Shown here piece by piece: positions 49,828 through 57,664 of a stretch of 64,000 nucleotides of DNA. The stretch is from positions 18,383-82,382 of the forward strand of contig CAJFEE010000011.1 in NCBI GenBank assembly GCA_904373265.1, given 5' to 3'. Source of the stretch: Candidatus Harrysmithiimonas galli. Its GTDB lineage: Bacteria > Bacillota > Bacilli > CAJFEE01. The translations under genes were made by a program, and so were the position numbers. Position 1 is the first letter of the stretch, and every line of letters begins with the position of its first letter. The notes under the pieces are model-generated. The model was given only the letters and a program-made list of their open reading frames with translations. It made no database searches and was not told where the DNA came from.

Positions 49828-50568
49828 CTATCCTAAAATTTTTTCTTGCAGATGTTCTTTTGCCTGCTGCACAGCAATACGTGCCTTTTCGATATAAACA
49901 CCTTTTTGTAAAAGTACAAGATAAATCAGTGTGAATGTAATGAAAGAAAATATCATAGTAAAAAGCATATTCCCCTCCATTCCACCACCACCTTTTCCAA
50001 GCACGACTGGATGAAGCTTGGCATTCCACCAACGAATGGCCATAAAGACAACTGGTACATCAAGCGCACCAATAATTCCAATAACCGCAGACATTCTCGC
50101 TTTCTTATCCCAAGGGGCATCCATATGACGAACAACCAGATAAGCAACAAAAATAAACCACAAAATCAAAGTGGTCGTCAGCCGTGGCTCCCATTCCCAC
50201 CAGGTGTTCCAGCTTGAACGCGCCCAAAACATTCCAGATAAAAGCGCAAATGAAATCAGCATAACACCCAGCTCTGCACTGGCTCCCGCATAGATGTCAT
50301 AAATTCTTTTTCTTGTGATTAAGTAAGCAGCACCACAAATTGCAACTACAATAAAAGATAAAAACGCTGTCCATGCTGCTCCAACGTGAAAATAAAAAAT
50401 CTTTTGAACCGGTCCCATCACCTTTTCAATACTTGAGTAAATAAAAATTAAATATAAAAGAACAAACATCATCAATGTAGAAATCCACATCAAAGCCTTA
50501 TGATATTTTGGAACTGGCAGCAGTTCATCCACATATTGTATTGCATCGGTCTGTTTGCTTTCTTTCAT
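49828..50568 (-). CDS. ccmC: Haem exporter/handling protein CcmC
   Basis: Six-helix membrane protein that presents haem to CcmE. It is 246 residues. The tryptophan-rich haem motif is WNTWWEWEPRLTTTL, in which the usual aspartate of WWXWD is glutamate. The two axial histidines are in FYFHVGAAW and KLHPVV, on either side of the motif. The ribosome binding site GGAGGTG is embedded in the end of ccmB. It is followed 11 bp later by ccmD. Confidence 0.93.
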   Translation of the reverse strand: MKESKQTDAIQYVDELLPVPKYHKALMWISTLMMFVLLYLIFIYSSIEKVMGPVQKIFYFHVGAAWTAFLSFIVVAICGAAYLITRKRIYDIYAGASAELGVMLISFALLSGMFWARSSWNTWWEWEPRLTTTLILWFIFVAYLVVRHMDAPWDKKARMSAVIGIIGALDVPVVFMAIRWWNAKLHPVVLGKGGGGMEGNMLFTMIFSFITFTLIYLVLLQKGVYIEKARIAVQQAKEHLQEKILG

Positions 50569-50571
50569 CCG

Positions 50572-51252
50572 TTACACCTCCTGAATGTACTCATACAGTA
50601 AAAAACCGGCAGCAAAAATAATTACGTCATATGCACCAACCAATTGAATCCACGATATTGCTGATGAAAGATTTTCAGGGCTATTTAAAAATACCTTTGT
50701 CGCTTGGGTGACACCAATTAAAAGTGGGCTGACGATTGGAAACAATAAAAGCGGCAAAATCATTTCTGCACTTTTGGTTTGCGCAGACAATGCCGCAAGC
50801 AATGTGCCCGCACTAATAAAACCAAATGTTCCAATCAACAGTACAAGTATAAAATGACCTAAATAAGACAAATCAAATTTATAATCAAATAACAAGAACA
50901 GAAACGGAATCGCAATAAGCTCCACAATCAAAAGCAAAATAAAATTTGCCAAACATTTGCCTAAATAAACAGATGATGCATCAATCGGAGCAATATTTAA
51001 GGCAAATATCGTATCATTTTTTGATTCTGCAACAAATGCCCGATTCAAACCAAGCATTCCACCAAATACAACAAGCACCCAAATCAATCCTGGAATCAAT
51101 GCTTGTACATTTGCTCGCATCGGATCAAAAGCAAAGCTAAACACCAACACAACAAGCATGGAAAAAATTAACATAGCACCAATGGTTGCTTTTGTTTTCC
51201 ATTCCGTATATAAATCCTTTTTGGCAATCTTTAGTGCATCTTTGATTAGCAT
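50572..51252 (-). CDS. ccmB: ABC transporter permease CcmB
   Basis: A 226-residue six-helix permease that with CcmA forms the ATPase complex needed to release holo-CcmE from CcmC. The family pattern is KIAKKDLYTEWKTKATIGAMLIFSMLVVLVF, ALIPGLIWVLVVFGGMLGLNRAF and a late ILPLLLFPIVSPLLIG. Its start overlaps the ccmA end by 7 bp, so the two are translationally coupled. Confidence 0.93.
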   Translation of the reverse strand: MLIKDALKIAKKDLYTEWKTKATIGAMLIFSMLVVLVFSFAFDPMRANVQALIPGLIWVLVVFGGMLGLNRAFVAESKNDTIFALNIAPIDASSVYLGKCLANFILLLIVELIAIPFLFLLFDYKFDLSYLGHFILVLLIGTFGFISAGTLLAALSAQTKSAEMILPLLLFPIVSPLLIGVTQATKVFLNSPENLSSAISWIQLVGAYDVIIFAAGFLLYEYIQEV

Positions 51253-51959
51253 CCGGCTTTCCCTCCCTCTACGACTTGTTTGTATCTTTCGTAAAGAATT
51301 GCTGCATCACCTTCAGCTACAGAAAAATCATCTGCAACTCTTCCACCTTTAATAATAATAAAACGATCGCAAATTTTTGCCGCCTGCATAAAATCATGGG
51401 TTACCATTAAAATCGTCGCTTGATCTTTTTTCATTTCTTCAATCACTTGGTTCAAAATTTCAACTGCACTTTGATCCAAACCAGTATGTGGTTCATCCAG
51501 CAATAAAAGCTGCGGTCGATGAATCATTGCACGTGCAATTGCAATTCGTTGCATCATACCACGTGAAAAAGAACGAACCGGCTCGTGTGTAAACAGCTTT
51601 AAACCGACTTGGTCAATCAGCTCTGAAACACGAAGTTCCAAATCAGGGATATGATAAATGGAACCAAAAAATTTGAGATTCTCATAAGGGGAAAAATGGT
51701 CATACACCATACTGGCATGTGGCAAAAAGCCGACCATTTGCTTCAGGGCTGTTGCATTTTTCCGAATATCTTGACCAGCAATGGTTACTGTACCAAAAGT
51801 TGGCTTCATAATCATTGCCAGCACCTTCAAAAGTGTACTTTTTCCGGCACCATTTGAGCCAAGAATTCCAACCGTTTCGCCTTTATTTATTTTTAACTGT
51901 ATACCGCGCAAAATGGTTTTGTCTCCAATTCTTTTGACAAGTCCGTTCACTTCTATCAT
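51246..51959 (-). CDS. ccmA: ABC transporter ATP-binding protein CcmA
   Basis: A 237-residue ATPase partner of CcmB. Walker A is LGSNGAGKSTLLKVL, Q-loop region VGFLPHASMVYD, a signature of reduced form FSRGMMQR, Walker B LLLLDEPHTGLD and switch histidine MVTHDFMQAAK. The ATG at 51959 lies 8 nt after AAAGGTGG; a GTG four codons upstream falls inside that ribosome binding site. ATP hydrolysis would drive release of haem-loaded CcmE. Confidence 0.93.
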   Translation of the reverse strand: MIEVNGLVKRIGDKTILRGIQLKINKGETVGILGSNGAGKSTLLKVLAMIMKPTFGTVTIAGQDIRKNATALKQMVGFLPHASMVYDHFSPYENLKFFGSIYHIPDLELRVSELIDQVGLKLFTHEPVRSFSRGMMQRIAIARAMIHRPQLLLLDEPHTGLDQSAVEILNQVIEEMKKDQATILMVTHDFMQAAKICDRFIIIKGGRVADDFSVAEGDAAILYERYKQVVEGGKAGC

Positions 51960-51973
51960 TACATGTTCCACCT

Positions 51974-53023
51974 TTAGTCAAGAAACTTATTCAACTCTTG
52001 ATTGACTTGTACAAGCAATTGCTTATAAGCGAGATTTTTCTGTACAAACTCTTCTTCACTTACTTTAGAGGATTCACGCTTTTCTTCCAGCTCAACAATT
52101 TTTTCCATAATGGCGCGTTTTCGCTTCACAAGCTGCTGAAATTCTTGCTCCTCTTTATTTTCCAAAACTTTTTTCTCTTCCTGACGACGCTTAGCTGTAA
52201 AATAACCGAAAAATGAAATTCCTGCTACAACGATCACACTCATTAAAATTAAGAAAATATGCGGATCAAAATTGCCTAGCACCGATGTTTTCCATAGACG
52301 GATATGTCCAGCTGTATGAAAGGCCGGACTGTTGCGTGTAACTTGATTGGTTGTACTTCCAGAATTCTCCGTCGTATCGCTGTTTGTACCTGAGCCGTCC
52401 GTATTTTGCGCAGCCGCTGCTTCTTTTTGAATTTGCTTAAATTTTTCAAGTCCGTTTTCTTTTAACTGATAATGAATTTCCAGCGTTTGTCCAGCCCGAA
52501 CCTTTTCTGCCACATAAGAATGTACATTGTTCTCGCTGCCTGCATCCTGGATTGTGATTTCCCCCACAAATGTAACATCCTGTACCTCAACTGGGAATTG
52601 CAGAAGAAGCAAAGAAATATCTGTCGGGAACTGATAAGAAAGAACTGCTTCCCGATTATTTAATGAAAATTCACAAACATAGCGCCCTTGTACTCCCGTT
52701 TCACTATTTGCCTCTACTTTTACCGGGACGACAAACGTTTGATTGGTAAATTGTGCAAGTGTCGGATCAATACCTGGATCAATATTCTCATAACCGGCTG
52801 GTAACGGCAATTCTACATTGCCCTGAAACATACTGGTACCTTGATTTAAAATTTGGTAAAAACCAACAATTTCAATCGAATTTTCGCTTTGTGGTGAGAT
52901 GATAAGTGCTTGTGTCTTCGTTTCAAGCGTTGCCGTATTTGCTGATACCCCTGGCAACGGCAGCACAAATAATAAGGAAAAAAGCAAACAGAATGCTATC
53001 CATAATCTTGCCTGTCGTTTCAC
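51974..53023 (-). CDS. Unknown ccm-cluster membrane protein A (signal, beta ectodomain, helix, coiled coil)
   Basis: A 349-residue protein of no recognised family. In order: signal peptide (about 1-28, ending GVSA), an extracytoplasmic region of about 180 residues rich in predicted strands (FQGNVELPLPAGYENI, VLSYQFPTDISLLLLQF, YVAEKVRAGQTLEIHY), a low-complexity Thr/Asn/Ser linker, one membrane helix (about 245-268) and a charged cytoplasmic coiled coil (EKIVELEEKRESSKVSEEEF). It has the same architecture and local similarity to the protein at 56594-57664. GTG start abuts the ccmI-like stop. Located between the CcmI-like and CcmA genes, so a role in cytochrome c or haem handling is inferred. 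Confidence 0.75.
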   Translation of the reverse strand: MKRQARLWIAFCLLFSLLFVLPLPGVSANTATLETKTQALIISPQSENSIEIVGFYQILNQGTSMFQGNVELPLPAGYENIDPGIDPTLAQFTNQTFVVPVKVEANSETGVQGRYVCEFSLNNREAVLSYQFPTDISLLLLQFPVEVQDVTFVGEITIQDAGSENNVHSYVAEKVRAGQTLEIHYQLKENGLEKFKQIQKEAAAAQNTDGSGTNSDTTENSGSTTNQVTRNSPAFHTAGHIRLWKTSVLGNFDPHIFLILMSVIVVAGISFFGYFTAKRRQEEKKVLENKEEQEFQQLVKRKRAIMEKIVELEEKRESSKVSEEEFVQKNLAYKQLLVQVNQELNKFLD

Positions 53024-53389
53024 TTATTTGCCACCCTCTTTTCTTCTTGCCAATTCTTCTTCGATTTCTTTTTCAACTTGGCGCATCATTTCATCATCAA
53101 TACTTTCAAGATTGGCAACTGGTTCTCGGATTTCCATTAAATCCGCTGCTTCCTTTTCATGCTTTTTCTTTAATTCTTCGTAGTCTTCTTTTGTTACTTT
53201 TCCCATTCGATATTCAAGTTCAAGCTCGTTTAATGTTGTGAACACAACCTCTTTTAATGCTTCTTTACTTGGCTTTTCCTTTTGTATACTACGTACAAAC
53301 GGAACTTGTCCGGAAAACAAAGGCATAACTGTAATAAACAAAGCGACCACAACAAGTACTACGGTCAATATAAATCCGATAACGTCCAT
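53024..53389 (-). CDS. CcmI-like membrane protein
   Basis: A 121-residue protein with one N-terminal helix (VIGFILTVVLVVVALFITVMP) and a charged helical cytoplasmic tail. The segment LNELELEYRMGKVTKEDYEELKKKHEKEA matches the motif near the first helix of CcmI/CycH proteins, which chaperone apocytochromes. The large TPR domain of proteobacterial CcmI is missing. It sits between the ccmH-like gene and unknown protein A. The function is inferred from motif and position. Confidence 0.65.
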   Translation of the reverse strand: MDVIGFILTVVLVVVALFITVMPLFSGQVPFVRSIQKEKPSKEALKEVVFTTLNELELEYRMGKVTKEDYEELKKKHEKEAADLMEIREPVANLESIDDEMMRQVEKEIEEELARRKEGGK

Positions 53390-53400
53390 TTTTTCACATC

Positions 53401-53931
53401 CTAAAGAAACTTTTTGCGCTCATCTTCAATCATTTGGCGAATGACATCCGATTCTGCCTCATTTTCAGATAATTTAACATTCTTTTCTTTTTCTTGTGTA
53501 CTTCCACTTTTTTTCACCCAAATACGAACCGCTGCAAAAATTACAACGGCCACAACAGCAATAAGAAAAAATGGGATCACATAAGCAGAAAGGGTATTCA
53601 AACTTCCATGTGGCTTCAATAAAATTGATTCCCCGTAATTTTCTACAAAATAATCCAAAATTTCATCCGTTGTTTTTCCTTCATTCAACAACTCAACTAT
53701 TTTATCCTTGGCTGTTCTTGCAAGCGGACCACTTGGGCAGGCGTAAAGCGAACTGCAACTATCCTGACTGTGAAGCTGCTCCGCAACCGCCTTAAACTCC
53801 GGTGTGTAATACTCCGGTCGGTTTGGATCAAAATCCAACGGATCCGCTTCTTTTGCATATCCATGAAGCAGCATACTTTGTCCAAATAAAGCCATCAATA
53901 CAATGAAGCTAAGTAAAAAATATTTTTTCAA
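53401..53931 (-). CDS. ccmH: CcmH-like protein with altered cysteine motif
   Basis: About 176 residues: signal peptide (KKYFLLSFIVLMALF), extracytoplasmic domain, a late membrane helix (YVIPFFLIAVVAVVIFAAV) and a charged tail. The three-helix CcmH fold is recognisable in GPLARTAKDKIVELLNEGKTTDEILDYFVENYGESILLKP. The redox site LRCXXCQ is replaced by SCSSLYACPSGPLA, that is CX5C with a shortened loop. Start TTG 53931 is 9 nt behind GGGAGG. It would still offer two cysteines for apocytochrome reduction with the thioredoxin-like protein. Twelve base pairs upstream of the CcmI-like gene. Confidence 0.85.
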   Translation of the reverse strand: MKKYFLLSFIVLMALFGQSMLLHGYAKEADPLDFDPNRPEYYTPEFKAVAEQLHSQDSCSSLYACPSGPLARTAKDKIVELLNEGKTTDEILDYFVENYGESILLKPHGSLNTLSAYVIPFFLIAVVAVVIFAAVRIWVKKSGSTQEKEKNVKLSENEAESDVIRQMIEDERKKFL

Positions 53932-53973
53932 AATAAACAGCCTCCCATCTCTTACTTGAGACATGAATCTAAA

Positions 53974-55959
53974 TCAGTTCACTTCTTTTTGCACTCCAGT
54001 ATATCTTGGTGTTACATTTCCATAGCGTCCATGCCAAACGGCAAAGATGGACCCAATAACCAAAATTACTGCACCAATCCACATATACATCATCAATGGA
54101 ATGGTCTTAATGTGTAAAGTTGCACTTCCATCACTTTCCCAACCGTTCAGTGTCACATAAATATCTTCCTTCCAATTGGAATGAAAAGCAACCTCAGTTG
54201 AGGGGGTTTCCCAAGTTTGGTAGAAAATTTTCTCCGGATTTAACGTATCAATTAATTGATCATCTTTATAAACCTCCAAGGTCGCAAAAACAACCGTGTT
54301 TAAATCCTCTTGCACCTCTTGCAAACTCGTATATTTAAAAGTATAGTCACCCAGCTCCATACTTTCATTCGGAGCCAAGGTCTGCATCTTCTCCATTTCA
54401 TAATTTTGCGAACCAACAATGGCAATAGCCATAAATGCAATTCCAATGTGAACCAAATATCCGCCATATCTTCTGCGATTTCGGATCATCAAACGATACA
54501 TCGCAGTAAAAATATTTTCTTCTGTCATTTTCTTACGGGCAAGCGTTCCGACAATAAATTCTTTAATATGTGTAAACAGCATAAAGAAAGCAACCGTAAA
54601 TCCAATTAATGGCCAAACTTGTGTCACACCGCCGAAAACCGCAAGACAGATCACAATCACAAGAGTGATCATTCCCGGAACCATAATGCTTCTTGCCAAC
54701 TTTCCAATTGTTGATTTCTGCCATGCGATGAGTGGACAGATTGCCATCAATAAAACCAGTGCTACTAGAATCGGTGCACTGACCGCATTAAAATACGGGA
54801 TACCAACAGTGATCTTTGTACCCGTCAAAGCCTCAGAAATCAGTGGGTAGACCGTTCCCCAAAGTACCGCAAATGCACAACCAACCAGCAATAGATTATT
54901 CAATAAAAAGCTAGATTCCTTAGACAAATAGGATTTAAATTGCCCGCTGTCCCGACGAATTAAGCTTAAGCGGCTAAACATGACATACATGGCTCCGATC
55001 ACCGCAATGGTCATATAAATTAAGAAATACGTACCAAGTGTAGAATTTGAAAATGCATGAACGGATGTTAAAATACCGCTTCGTACTAAGAATGTACCAA
55101 ATAAAGTTAACGCATAGGATAAAATAATCAATGCGATATTCCAAATTTTCAGCATGTTTTTCCGTTCTTGAATCATGACTGAATGTAAAAATGCGGTTGC
55201 TGTTAACCAAGGCATAAAGCTTGCATTTTCAACTGGGTCCCAGGCCCAATAACCACCCCAACCCAATTCAACATAGGCCCATTGACCACCTAAAATATTT
55301 CCTAGACTTAAAAACAACCAAGCAATCAGTGTCCAACGTCTGGTCATCTTAATCCAGAAGTCATCCATATTACGCAATAAAAGTGCGGTCATTGCAAAAG
55401 CAAATGGAACCGCCAAACCAACATAACCCATATACAAAGTTACTGGATGTGCCACCATACCTGGATTTTGCAGCATTGGATTTAGACCATAACCTTCCTC
55501 TGGTATATAATCCAACAAGGTAAACGGTTGTGAAACAAATGAGAGAATAAAGAAGAAAAACACCGCGTTTGCCATTAAAATAGCCGTAACATAAGGTACA
55601 TAAGGTGTTCCCTTCAATTTTCTTGAGAAAATAATTACAACAATATAAAATGTAAGCAAAAAGTTCCAAAGCATTAAAGAGCCTTCATTTCCTGCCCATA
55701 ATGCCGAAAGCTTATATAAAATGGTTAAATCTGAACTTGTATAATCAAATACATACTTCACTTGAAAATTCGATGTTGCCAAAAAATAAAGCATCACAAC
55801 TGTTGCCGTTGTCATGGATAAGAAAACACCAATTGATGCACCTTTACCGGAATTAATCAATTTCTGGTTTTTCTTAACAATTCCAAAAACAAGTACTGCC
55901 AAAGCATATATTGATAACAGAAATCCAAGATATATGGATACATTTCCTAAAATATGCAT
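53974..55959 (-). CDS. ccmF: Haem lyase subunit CcmF
   Basis: Large membrane protein (661 residues, about 15 helices) that joins haem from CcmE to apocytochromes. The haem-handling tryptophan motif is WGGYWAWDPVENASFMPWL. Conserved histidines lie in MVAHPVTLYMGYVGLAVPFAF, LHSVMIQERK and TSVHAFSNSTLG. A soluble segment of about 110 residues (MEKMQTLAPNESMELGDYTF onward) precedes the last helix, as in the family. It follows ccmE after a small stem-loop. Confidence 0.95.
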   Translation of the reverse strand: MHILGNVSIYLGFLLSIYALAVLVFGIVKKNQKLINSGKGASIGVFLSMTTATVVMLYFLATSNFQVKYVFDYTSSDLTILYKLSALWAGNEGSLMLWNFLLTFYIVVIIFSRKLKGTPYVPYVTAILMANAVFFFFILSFVSQPFTLLDYIPEEGYGLNPMLQNPGMVAHPVTLYMGYVGLAVPFAFAMTALLLRNMDDFWIKMTRRWTLIAWLFLSLGNILGGQWAYVELGWGGYWAWDPVENASFMPWLTATAFLHSVMIQERKNMLKIWNIALIILSYALTLFGTFLVRSGILTSVHAFSNSTLGTYFLIYMTIAVIGAMYVMFSRLSLIRRDSGQFKSYLSKESSFLLNNLLLVGCAFAVLWGTVYPLISEALTGTKITVGIPYFNAVSAPILVALVLLMAICPLIAWQKSTIGKLARSIMVPGMITLVIVICLAVFGGVTQVWPLIGFTVAFFMLFTHIKEFIVGTLARKKMTEENIFTAMYRLMIRNRRRYGGYLVHIGIAFMAIAIVGSQNYEMEKMQTLAPNESMELGDYTFKYTSLQEVQEDLNTVVFATLEVYKDDQLIDTLNPEKIFYQTWETPSTEVAFHSNWKEDIYVTLNGWESDGSATLHIKTIPLMMYMWIGAVILVIGSIFAVWHGRYGNVTPRYTGVQKEVN

Positions 55960-56003
55960 GTCATTTCACCTTTCAATCTAAAATGTCATCGCCAATTCCA
56001 AAG

Positions 56004-56034
56004 AAAAAGAGGCAATCTTTCCTATACGCCTCTC
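56004..56034 (-). terminator. Weak stem-loop between ccmE and ccmF
   Basis: AGAGGC (56028-56033) pairs with GCCTCT (56008-56013) on the minus strand, then TTTTTC. The stem is short, so it is more likely a partial attenuator between the first two genes and the rest of the operon. Confidence 0.5.
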
Positions 56035-56051
56035 TTCTTTTATTTTTTCTC

Positions 56052-56552
56052 TTAATTTTTTGTCTCTTCTGATCCTTCAGCTGGTGTAAAAGTATGCGTT
56101 TCTGGATCATACGTGCCATTCATTTGTTCATGCATGTTTGCATCGTATTGATCCTCTTTTCCTTCATACTTAGAAGGACATTTTGTTTTTACTGATTCTG
56201 CAATAAATAAACCAGCCTCTGTTTCTGATGGTGCACCTTCAATAATACAAATAATTTCATCTGTAAAATTATCTGGTTTCACACCATTGTACCGCACTTT
56301 CAATTGTGAGCCATCTTGTTCATCTTCAACCATAAAAGTCAGCTCCAAATTCTGTGCATCCCATTCGATTGTTTCCGCCATTAACAAACCTTCAGTTGTC
56401 ACATACTTATTTGTGTAATCTTGCTGATTGTCCAATATTTCTTTAATCTCAATCTCTACGCCCGCCGAACCAGTTGAAGCACCAATTAAAATGAAAAGAA
56501 TCGCTGCTGCAATCACTCCGGCACCAATAAACATTTTCTTGTTTTTTGACAT
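56052..56552 (-). CDS. ccmE: Haem chaperone CcmE, CXXXY variant
   Basis: A 166-residue membrane-anchored OB-fold protein that carries haem covalently from CcmC to CcmF. An N-terminal helix (FIGAGVIAAAILFILIGAS) precedes the beta-barrel (ILDNQQDYTNKYVTTEGLL, LTFMVEDEQDGSQLKVRYNGVKPDNF, IICIIEGAPSETEAGLFIAESV). The haem-binding motif is TKCPSKYEGK: the usual histidine of HXXXY is cysteine, with the tyrosine kept. This variant is known from archaea, sulfate reducers and some Gram-positives. A flexible acidic C-terminus follows. ATG 56552 sits 7 nt behind AGGAGG. Confidence 0.93.
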   Translation of the reverse strand: MSKNKKMFIGAGVIAAAILFILIGASTGSAGVEIEIKEILDNQQDYTNKYVTTEGLLMAETIEWDAQNLELTFMVEDEQDGSQLKVRYNGVKPDNFTDEIICIIEGAPSETEAGLFIAESVKTKCPSKYEGKEDQYDANMHEQMNGTYDPETHTFTPAEGSEETKN

Positions 56553-56593
56553 TTCGTTTCCTCCTATCAATATCATTCATGATTTATATATTT

Positions 56594-57664
56594 TTAAAGC
56601 AACTTACTCATTTTGCTGTCATACGTTTTTTGATCAATCTCTCCGGCCAGAAGCTGTGACCGAAGCTTTTTCTTTTCCTCCTCAGTCGTAGATTTTATTC
56701 CCTTCTTCACTTTTTGCGGCTCTGCTTCGATGTTCTTTTGTTGCTGTGATGAAACCTCAGATGTCTTTTTCTTATAAAGGATGGCCACGATAATTAACAC
56801 AGCCGCTAAGATAACCGAAGCTGAAATCAAAAGCGCTCCAATTGTACCAATCAACGGCTTTGTCACCGCAGTATTTGAGGTTGCATCTCCCGATTCCCCT
56901 GATCCATTATTTAACATGCTATGTGTTTCATCAGTCGGAATATTCCATTCTCCATCATTAATCATTTCCTGTGTAGATTTATTATCAGCTTTTGTGTATG
57001 AAATTGGGAAATTCTTTTTCTCACCGGCTTTGACTTCCTCAAATGTATACCCATAACGCAATGTGCCATAGGGTGTCAGTGAAGTTTGTGCACCCTCCAT
57101 ATCAATCAAAAATGCGTCCGATCCAGCCGGTTGATCAATTAAAACACCCAATTGCTCTGCTGCAACTGGTGAAGTCAATGAAAAGGTAAAAGATTTATTC
57201 CCCTCTTTGCTGGTTTCAATCGGATTATAGAAAAATTCTAATACATAGCTATAAACCTCATCGGTTTTTATGCTATAGTTTGGTCTCCAAGTTAAAGTCC
57301 TCGCTTCTTCATCAATTGTATAATCTTGAATCGCTTTTACTTGTGTGGAATCACCTTGGAAATCCCCCAATGTTGTCAACATAAAATTTGTTATATTATC
57401 TGGTAACGAAATGGTTATTTCCTCATTTAATAGCTCCTCATTACCTGTATTTTTAAGATAACCTAGATATGCAACCAAAACATTCGGTGTATCCTCAGGA
57501 TAATCCTCTGGCTCTGTATATTCTGGTGCGATCTGAACAACAAAATTCACATAGGTTAAATCATCAGATAAACCTGCTGCATGGATACGCATTGGTTGCA
57601 CCACGGTTCCAATCCATAAACCAATCATTACAATAAGCATAAATCGGCTTTTTTTCATAATCAT
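56594..57664 (-). CDS. Unknown ccm-cluster membrane protein B (signal, beta ectodomain, helix, charged tail)
   Basis: A 356-residue protein of no recognised family and the first gene of the ccm operon. It has a signal peptide (ending IHA), an ectodomain of about 230 residues rich in strands (NEEITISLPDNITNFML, TLTWRPNYSIKTDEVYSYVLEFFYNP, YTFEEVKAGEKKNFPISY), one membrane helix (about 273-298) and a basic tail ending KLRSQLLAGEIDQKTYDSKMSKLL. The ectodomain looks like immunoglobulin- or carboxypeptidase-regulatory-type beta sandwiches. The YXXXXVKAG block matches protein A. GGGAGA precedes the ATG. A role in haem delivery is inferred from position only. Confidence 0.75.
   Translation of the reverse strand: MIMKKSRFMLIVMIGLWIGTVVQPMRIHAAGLSDDLTYVNFVVQIAPEYTEPEDYPEDTPNVLVAYLGYLKNTGNEELLNEEITISLPDNITNFMLTTLGDFQGDSTQVKAIQDYTIDEEARTLTWRPNYSIKTDEVYSYVLEFFYNPIETSKEGNKSFTFSLTSPVAAEQLGVLIDQPAGSDAFLIDMEGAQTSLTPYGTLRYGYTFEEVKAGEKKNFPISYTKADNKSTQEMINDGEWNIPTDETHSMLNNGSGESGDATSNTAVTKPLIGTIGALLISASVILAAVLIIVAILYKKKTSEVSSQQQKNIEAEPQKVKKGIKSTTEEEKKKLRSQLLAGEIDQKTYDSKMSKLL

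Noticed and set aside
49817-50032. N-terminal extension of the small frame at 49679 to 117 codons
   Set aside because: The extension runs through the end of ccmC in another frame. The ATG at 49816 with its own ribosome binding site gives a normal CcmD.
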